Below, one piece after another: positions 14,043 to 19,007 of a stretch of DNA of 19,007 nucleotides; the stretch's first letter is position 1; each line of letters opens with the position of its first letter. The notes beneath the pieces were generated by a model. That model had not been told where the DNA came from. It was given only the letters and a program-made list of their open reading frames with translations, and made no database searches. Source of the DNA: Bacteroidales bacterium UBA1182 (GTDB lineage Bacteria; Bacteroidota; Bacteroidia; Bacteroidales; Bacteroidaceae); assembly GCA_002310015.1 (NCBI GenBank), contig DBYQ01000079.1:1-19007 (forward strand). Reading direction: 5' to 3'. The position numbers and the translations under genes are program-made.

Positions 14043-15627
14043 TATACTTCACTGCAGCCTCTTCAATCGGGAAGCACTGCTTATAGTTCTCAATATAAGC
14101 ATTGAATCCAGCTACGTCCTCATGGGTAGGAGCTACCGATGTACCTGTATCGCCGGCAAACACTTCCTGATCAAGGTACTCAGACAGACTCTGGTTCTTC
14201 TTGCCGTTGATAAGGTATGAAGCCAGGATAGCCATACCCCATGGACCGCCTTCGCCGGCTGTCTTCATGCAGTAGATAGGTGAGTTCAGAGCGGCGCCCA
14301 GAATGCGCTGGCCAACGCCAGGAGTGGTGAACAGACCACCGTGACCGGTTATACGGTCCACTTTGATCTTCTCCTCCTTGAACAGAATGTCATTACCTAT
14401 CTTGAGCACGCCTACAGCACCGCTAATCACGGCACGCATGAAGTTTGACAGGTTGAATGTGTCATTGGCAGAACGTACAAACAGCGGACGGCCATCGGCA
14501 AATCCGGTAACAGGCTCACCTGATACGTAGTTGTAACTGATAATGCCACCGCAGTCCGGATCACCCTTGAGAGCAGTGTTGAACAGGTTTGTAAAGATCT
14601 TACCCATATCAACGGACATACCCATAACCTCCTGAAACTCCTTGAACAGGTTAACCCATGCGTTTAGGTCACTGGTGCAGTTGTTGCAGTGAACCATAGC
14701 CACAGGGCTGCCATCAGGAGTGGTCACGATATCAATAACCTCATGAGGCTTCTTAAGATCCTTCTCCAGCACAATCATTGAGAATGATGATGTTCCGGCC
14801 GATACGTTACCGGTGCGTGGCTTAACTGAGTTTGTTGCCACCATACCGGTACCGGCATCTCCCTCTGGCGGGCAGAACGGAATACCGGCTTTCAAATGGC
14901 CCGATACGTCCAGATGCTTGGCTCCAATCTCAGTAAGGACACCAGCTTTGTCACCTGCCATAAGAACTTTGGGGAGAATATCACCCAGCTTCCAGGGATA
15001 ACCCTTGGGAGCAACCAGCTTGTCAAATTTCTCCACCATGTCAGCGCGGTAGGTCTTGGTCTCGGGATCAACAGGAATCATACCTGATGCATCACCTATG
15101 CCCAGAACCTTTTCACCAGTAAGTTTCCAGTGGATGTAACCTGCAAGGGTGGTCAGAAAACCAATCTGCGGAACATGCTCCTCGCCGTTCAGTATAGCCT
15201 GATAGAGGTGTGATATACTCCAGCGCAGAGGAATGTTATATACAAAGAGGTTTGACAGCACAGCGGCGGCCTCACCGGTGTTGGTGTTACGCCAGGTACG
15301 GAACGGTGCCAGTAGATGCCCCTCACGGTTGAAAGCCATATAGCCGTGCATCATGGCGCTGATACCTATGGCTGCCAGGTTCTCAATCTCTACGTCATAC
15401 TGATTGCGTACATCGGCACGGAGATTGGAATAGCAGTCCTGCAGGCCGTACCATATAGTCTCGTTGCTGTAGGTCCACAGACCGTCCACCAGCTGGTTCT
15501 CCCAGGTATGACTACCCTGGGCTATCGGTCTCTGGTCCTCATCAATCAGTACCGCCTTGATACGTGTACTGCCGAATTCTATACCCAGAACGGCGCGACC
15601 GGCTTCTATAGTTTTACGTGCGTTCAT
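14035..15627 (-). CDS. araB: FGGY-family kinase, probable L-ribulokinase
   Basis: A 530-residue FGGY carbohydrate kinase, predicted to phosphorylate L-ribulose to L-ribulose 5-phosphate in the cytoplasm. The first phosphate-binding motif is GIEFGSTRIK (residues 15-24). The catalytic Asp is probably D257 in CPPEGDAGTGMVAT. The second phosphate motif GNVSAGTSSF is at 273-282, and the C-terminal half carries ITGHGGLF. Its sequence is not close to the classical enterobacterial AraB pattern. Assignment as ribulokinase rests on position: it begins one base after the araA stop (TAATATG) and lies beside araD. Xylulokinase is the main alternative. The last codons, AAAAAATGA, coincide with the palindromic element, so the C-terminus may have been cut or changed when the element arrived. 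Confidence 0.82.
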   Translation of the reverse strand: MNARKTIEAGRAVLGIEFGSTRIKAVLIDEDQRPIAQGSHTWENQLVDGLWTYSNETIWYGLQDCYSNLRADVRNQYDVEIENLAAIGISAMMHGYMAFNREGHLLAPFRTWRNTNTGEAAAVLSNLFVYNIPLRWSISHLYQAILNGEEHVPQIGFLTTLAGYIHWKLTGEKVLGIGDASGMIPVDPETKTYRADMVEKFDKLVAPKGYPWKLGDILPKVLMAGDKAGVLTEIGAKHLDVSGHLKAGIPFCPPEGDAGTGMVATNSVKPRTGNVSAGTSSFSMIVLEKDLKKPHEVIDIVTTPDGSPVAMVHCNNCTSDLNAWVNLFKEFQEVMGMSVDMGKIFTNLFNTALKGDPDCGGIISYNYVSGEPVTGFADGRPLFVRSANDTFNLSNFMRAVISGAVGVLKIGNDILFKEEKIKVDRITGHGGLFTTPGVGQRILGAALNSPIYCMKTAGEGGPWGMAILASYLINGKKNQSLSEYLDQEVFAGDTGTSVAPTHEDVAGFNAYIENYKQCFPIEEAAVKYKK

Positions 15628-15628
15628 A

Positions 15629-17161
15629 TTACTTCAGAGCTTTGTTAAGCATGTAGTAAACCTCGTTGTTACGGAGTTGCTGCTTGAAGTTGCTGATGGT
15701 AGTGTTCTTGTCAATGTTGATGTACTCTATGTCGCACATCTCGGCAAAATCCTCCCAGTACTCAGCAGTGATGTCGTATGAGAATGCACTGTGGTGTGTA
15801 CCACCGGCCAGTATCCATGCGCCTGCGCCAATCTCAAATGTAGGCTGCGGAACCCACAGGGCCGATGCAACCGGCAGCTTGGGCATTGGCTTGGGCTCGA
15901 TGCACTCAACCTCGCTGGTAATCAGACGGAAGCGGTTACCCAGGTCAACAACTGTAGCCTTGATACCGAAACCGGTCTTGGATGTGAACACCAGACGTGC
16001 GGTCTGCTGCTTACGTATGCCGATGCCAAGGAAATGAACCTCCAGTTTGGGCTTGCTGCTGGCAATGAGCGGGCAGATCTCCAGCATGTGGCTCTGCAGG
16101 CTTGATGTGCAGTCAGCGGCAAAGTTCAGGGTGTAGTCCTCCAGGAATGAGCAACCCTTGGCCAGGCCCTGGTTCATAACCCAGAGTGTACGGTACAGGC
16201 AAGCTGTCTTCCAGTCACCCTCAGCACCGAAACCGTAACCCTCCTGCATCAGACGCTGTGATGCCAGGCCCGGAATCTGATCGAATCCGCAGAAATCAGG
16301 AGCGTCGATATCGGCATCACCCAGGTCATCAAAGTTAGTGGTGAAAGCGGTAGCGTTCTCATCCTTGAGCACGCGACGCAGAGCTATCTCAGCCTTGGCA
16401 GAGTTCTTGACCTTCTCCCAATATACCTTCTCACCGCTCTCATCAATCTTGATGGTGTAAAGTTTCTTGTACTCCTCAACAAGGGCGTCAGCCTCAGCAT
16501 CGGTCACCTTCTTGAAGTACTCCATCAGTGATGATACGGGATAGTAATCTACATGATAACCCATGCGCTGCTCAAACTCAACGCGGTCACCGTCGGTAAC
16601 AGCCACGTTGTTCATATTCATACCGAACATAAGGCAGCGTACGTTGTGTGCATCGGCACGGCCGGCAGCGGCGCGGGCCCAAACGGCAATCTGCTTCTGG
16701 GCATCAACGCTCTTCCAGTGACCTACTACAACCTTGCGAGGAACACGCATACGGGTGCAGATATGACCGAACTCTATATCACCGTGAGCACTCTGGTTCA
16801 GGTTCATGAAGTCCATATCGATTGTATCCCATGGAATATCTGTGTTGTACTGGGTATGGAAATGGAGCAGAGGCTTCTCAAGAGCCTGCAGGCCCTTGAT
16901 CCACATCTTGGCGGGGCTGAAGGTGTGCATCCAGGTGATGATACCTATGCACTTCTCGTCATTGTTGGCGGCCTTCATTACAGCCTCAACCTCCTTACTG
17001 CTGTTGGCAGTACCTTTATATACTATCTTGACAGGGATGTTACCGCTCTTGTTCAGACCGTCAACCATCTCCTTTGAGTGACCGTCAACTGCAACGACAG
17101 CGTCACCTCCGTAAAGTAACTGAGCTCCAGTTACCCACCAAATTTCATTATTCTCAAACAT
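15629..17161 (-). CDS. araA: L-arabinose isomerase
   Basis: A 510-residue enzyme, close to the usual 500, that converts L-arabinose to L-ribulose with a divalent metal. It begins with WWVTGAQLLYG and contains GIITWMHTFSPAKMWIKG, HFHTQYN, E307 in MQEGYGFGAEGDW, E341 in SFLEDYT, H358 in SSLQSHMLEICP and H456/H457 in GGTHHSAFS. These correspond to the metal and active-site residues E306, E333, H350 and H450 of the E. coli enzyme. It follows araD after a 135-base gap that holds a 7-base inverted repeat array. It is followed after one base by the kinase gene. No promoter motif is visible in the gap, so it is probably part of one araD-araA-araB message. Confidence 0.97.
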   Translation of the reverse strand: MFENNEIWWVTGAQLLYGGDAVVAVDGHSKEMVDGLNKSGNIPVKIVYKGTANSSKEVEAVMKAANNDEKCIGIITWMHTFSPAKMWIKGLQALEKPLLHFHTQYNTDIPWDTIDMDFMNLNQSAHGDIEFGHICTRMRVPRKVVVGHWKSVDAQKQIAVWARAAAGRADAHNVRCLMFGMNMNNVAVTDGDRVEFEQRMGYHVDYYPVSSLMEYFKKVTDAEADALVEEYKKLYTIKIDESGEKVYWEKVKNSAKAEIALRRVLKDENATAFTTNFDDLGDADIDAPDFCGFDQIPGLASQRLMQEGYGFGAEGDWKTACLYRTLWVMNQGLAKGCSFLEDYTLNFAADCTSSLQSHMLEICPLIASSKPKLEVHFLGIGIRKQQTARLVFTSKTGFGIKATVVDLGNRFRLITSEVECIEPKPMPKLPVASALWVPQPTFEIGAGAWILAGGTHHSAFSYDITAEYWEDFAEMCDIEYINIDKNTTISNFKQQLRNNEVYYMLNKALK

Positions 17162-17173
17162 AATGTTAGTTTT

Positions 17174-17290
17174 TTGAATTGAAAATTGAAAATTGAAAAA
17201 TGAAAATTTACCATGCGGTGCGTGTTATTTTACGCAGGTTCTAACGTATTAATTTTCAATTTTCAATTTTCAATTTTCAATTTTCAATTA
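17174..17290. repeat. Inverted arrays of a 7-base tandem repeat between araD and araA
   Basis: On the plus strand, five perfect AATTTTC units run from 17251 to 17285. The opposite-sense array, built of GAAAATT units (three perfect, one variant, one shortened), lies at 17176-17208. The two arrays are complementary and can fold into an AU-rich hairpin of about 30 bp with a loop of about 42 bases. The loop holds a smaller TGCGT/ACGCA stem (17217-17235 region). This fills the only long gap inside the operon. Copy number could change by slippage. Confidence 0.85.
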
Positions 17291-17296
17291 TGGTTA

Positions 17297-18001
17297 TTAA
17301 TGTTTTTTCTGGCCGTAGTAGGCGTTTGGTCCATGCTTACGGCTATAGTGCTTCTCAATAAGAAGCGGATTCATTGTTAAGTCAGGATTAACTGACAGAG
17401 CCACGAACGCCATCTTGGCGCACTGCTCCATCACCTTGGCGTTATAAACCGCATTGTCAGGTGATGTTCCCCAAGAGAACGGGCCATGGTTCTTGACCAG
17501 AACGGCAGGAGTGTGGTCAGGGTTGATCTTACGGATGTTAAGTATCTCATCCACAATCACATTGCCTGTCTCCAGCTCATACTGTCCCTTAACCTCTGCC
17601 TCAGTCATGTCACGCGTACAAGGTATGTCCTTGTAGAAGTAGTCGGCGTGTGTAGTCCCTATGTTGGGAATATCACGGCCGGCCTGTGCAAAGGCTGTAG
17701 CATAGGTAGAGTGGGTGTGAACCACGCCCTGTATGTTGGGGAATGCCCTGTACAGTACCAGGTGTGTTGGGGTGTCCGATGAAGGATTGAGGTCCCCCTC
17801 GACAACCTTGCCGGTTTCGAGGGAGACAACAACCATATCACTGGCTTTCATCTCGTCATAGCTCACGCCGCTGGGCTTGATTACTACAAGGCCCTTCTCG
17901 CGGTCTATGCCCGATACGTTACCCCAGGTAAATATAACCAACCCCTGCTTTACCAGGTCAAGGTTGGCCTTGAATACCTTTTGTTTAAGTTCCTCAAGCA
18001 T
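17297..18001 (-). CDS. araD: L-ribulose-5-phosphate 4-epimerase
   Basis: A 234-residue class II aldolase/epimerase that converts L-ribulose 5-phosphate to D-xylulose 5-phosphate in the cytoplasm. The numbering follows the E. coli enzyme almost exactly. Zinc ligands are H95 and H97 in VVHTHS and H172 in KNHGPFSWG. D76 lies in SSDTPTH, catalytic D120 in THADYF and Y229 in NAYYGQ. The N-terminal FTWGNVSGID and IKPSGVSYDEM motifs bind the substrate phosphate. The start is ATG 18001, one base after the symporter stop (TAATATG). It is the first enzyme gene after the transporter, and its product enters the pentose phosphate pathway used by the transketolase and RpiB at the other end of the window. 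Confidence 0.96.
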   Translation of the reverse strand: MLEELKQKVFKANLDLVKQGLVIFTWGNVSGIDREKGLVVIKPSGVSYDEMKASDMVVVSLETGKVVEGDLNPSSDTPTHLVLYRAFPNIQGVVHTHSTYATAFAQAGRDIPNIGTTHADYFYKDIPCTRDMTEAEVKGQYELETGNVIVDEILNIRKINPDHTPAVLVKNHGPFSWGTSPDNAVYNAKVMEQCAKMAFVALSVNPDLTMNPLLIEKHYSRKHGPNAYYGQKKH

Positions 18002-18002
18002 A

Positions 18003-19007
18003 TTACCAGAGACTTACGTAAAGGATAACCAGAATCACAATTACACCCAGAGCACCCAGATTGAATGTCCTGTCGGTGCGGAAGAGTTCCAGGTCAATAC
18101 CAACAGCCTTGGCATCCTGAACCTTATCCTTGGCATTTGAACGCAGGTAAATACCAAGAACGGCAAGGATGGCTGCCAGGAAGAACATAGCCTCAAAGCC
18201 CCATGCACGCAGAACCGGATCAATAACGCCGTAAACGGCAAATACCAGGCAGATTGCTGCTATGGTGAACAGGATTGATGACCACTTCATCTGAGCGTCA
18301 ATGGTATGCTGGTCAAGAGTATCGGCCTTAACAACGTTCTTCTTGTTGAGCAGTGACATGGGGATGAAGATAGCTACCAGTACCAGGAATACATAGCCCA
18401 TGCGGAGCATGAACGGAGTGTGCGGCATGATAACCTTGAACAGGATTGAAAATGCGAATGTACCGATGGCGGTAACAACGGCTGCGGGACCGGAAGCACG
18501 CTTCCAGAGCAGACCCAGACCGAATATTACAACAACGCCCGGATATACGAATCCTGAGTACTCCTGAATGATCTGGAATGCCTGGTCAGCACCACCCATG
18601 ATAGGATAAACTGCGATCAGGGCAATGATAAGGGCGCAAACTGATGTGATACGGCCTACGTTTACAAGACGCTTCTCACTTGCATCTTTCTTGAAGTACT
18701 GCTTGTAGATATCCATCGTGAAGATGGTTGATGTTGAGTTGAACATTGAAGCCAGTGATGAGATAACGGCTGCTGACAGAGCGGCGAATGACAGACCCTT
18801 TACGAATACCGGAGTAAAGTTACGGATCAGGAAAGGATAAGCATCATCAGAACGCTCAATGCTACCGGCCAGCTTTGCAAACAGCTCAGGCTGCTCCTTC
18901 ATGATGTAGAATGCGCATACACCGGGGATACATACGATGAACGGGATCAAGATCTTGAGGAATGCGGCAAATACCATACCCTTCTTGGCCTCGCTCAGGC
19001 TCTTTGC
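18003..19007 (-). CDS. Sodium/solute symporter family transporter, C-terminal part (partial)
   Basis: The frame is open to the right edge of the window and the start lies outside. The first visible residues, AKSLSEAKKGMVFAAFLKIL, match the conserved 'AKxxxxAKxGxxFAAFLK' stretch of SGLT-type symporters (SSS family). About 334 residues are visible. They include SLASMFNSTSTIFTMDIYK, typical of the sodium-binding region, and further spans such as YSGFVYPGVVVIFGLGLLWK and the C-terminal LGVIVILVILYVSLW. The protein would couple sodium flow to sugar uptake across the inner membrane. Being directly upstream of araD, araA and araB, L-arabinose is the likely substrate, but substrate choice in this family cannot be read from sequence alone. 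Confidence 0.9.
   Translation of the reverse strand, partial: AKSLSEAKKGMVFAAFLKILIPFIVCIPGVCAFYIMKEQPELFAKLAGSIERSDDAYPFLIRNFTPVFVKGLSFAALSAAVISSLASMFNSTSTIFTMDIYKQYFKKDASEKRLVNVGRITSVCALIIALIAVYPIMGGADQAFQIIQEYSGFVYPGVVVIFGLGLLWKRASGPAAVVTAIGTFAFSILFKVIMPHTPFMLRMGYVFLVLVAIFIPMSLLNKKNVVKADTLDQHTIDAQMKWSSILFTIAAICLVFAVYGVIDPVLRAWGFEAMFFLAAILAVLGIYLRSNAKDKVQDAKAVGIDLELFRTDRTFNLGALGVIVILVILYVSLW

Noticed and set aside
16553..17077. A 174-codon open frame on the plus strand inside araA
   Set aside because: It is antisense to a complete, motif-rich araA gene. Its composition reflects the araA codon pattern and it has no promoter or recognisable domain.
17174..17290. CRISPR array
   Set aside because: The units are 7 bases long, contiguous and without spacers, so this is a simple tandem repeat in two orientations.
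17162..17296. An internal promoter for araA
   Set aside because: No TAnnTTTG motif is present on the minus strand of this gap, so co-transcription with araD is simpler.
1..19007. tRNA or rRNA genes and phage or conjugative functions
   Set aside because: No cloverleaf, rRNA-like stretch, integrase, relaxase or capsid-type gene was seen on either strand.

Overview
The window looks like a chromosomal segment from a member of the Bacteroidales, most likely Prevotella or a close relative. Reasons: promoters resemble the Bacteroidota TTTG/TAnnTTTG type, there are no strong Shine-Dalgarno sequences, a streptopain-type (C10) protease is fused to BspA-like leucine-rich repeats with a Por/type IX-like C-terminal tail, DUF4153/DUF805 membrane genes are present, and the arabinose genes have a Bacteroidales-style content. 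The genus is inference.

Layout. (1) 1-631, plus strand: the 3' end of a transketolase gene, then rpiB, overlapping in TAATG. (2) 732-6998, minus: one giant secreted C10 protease/LRR protein, preceded by a strongly folded leader RNA candidate (7018-7170). (3) 7391-7986, plus: a two-gene PIN-toxin/antitoxin module with its own promoter and terminator. (4) 8185-8811, plus: a LolA-like periplasmic carrier, convergent with the next operon. (5) 12647-8854, minus: a tightly packed five-gene operon (membrane protein, winged-helix regulator, DUF805 protein, single-span membrane protein, DUF4153 protein) with a perfect 7-5-7 palindrome at its promoter. (6) 19007-12801, minus: an L-arabinose operon (SSS-family symporter, partial; araD; araA; FGGY ribulokinase; exported GalM-like mutarotase), ended by an intrinsic terminator.

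How the genes fit together: the symporter would import sugar, GalM would interconvert its anomers outside the cytoplasm, AraA and AraB would convert L-arabinose to L-ribulose 5-phosphate, and AraD would make D-xylulose 5-phosphate. Transketolase and RpiB at the other end of the window belong to the non-oxidative pentose phosphate pathway that consumes this product.

The most unusual structure is a family of short palindromic elements with a GGGGTCAGACCCC-type core, joined to an AATTGTATCA-type arm in most copies. They occur at four places, plus one possible decayed copy, and always at the 3' end of a gene. Two copies supply the TGA stop codon of the gene they end (araB and galM). Two loci are head-to-head pairs making perfect or near-perfect 35-37 bp inverted repeats, and galM is bracketed by 41-bp identical direct copies. 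A second notable structure is the leader RNA of the protease/LRR gene, with nested stems and two mutually interfering helices. A third is an inverted array of 7-bp repeats between araD and araA.
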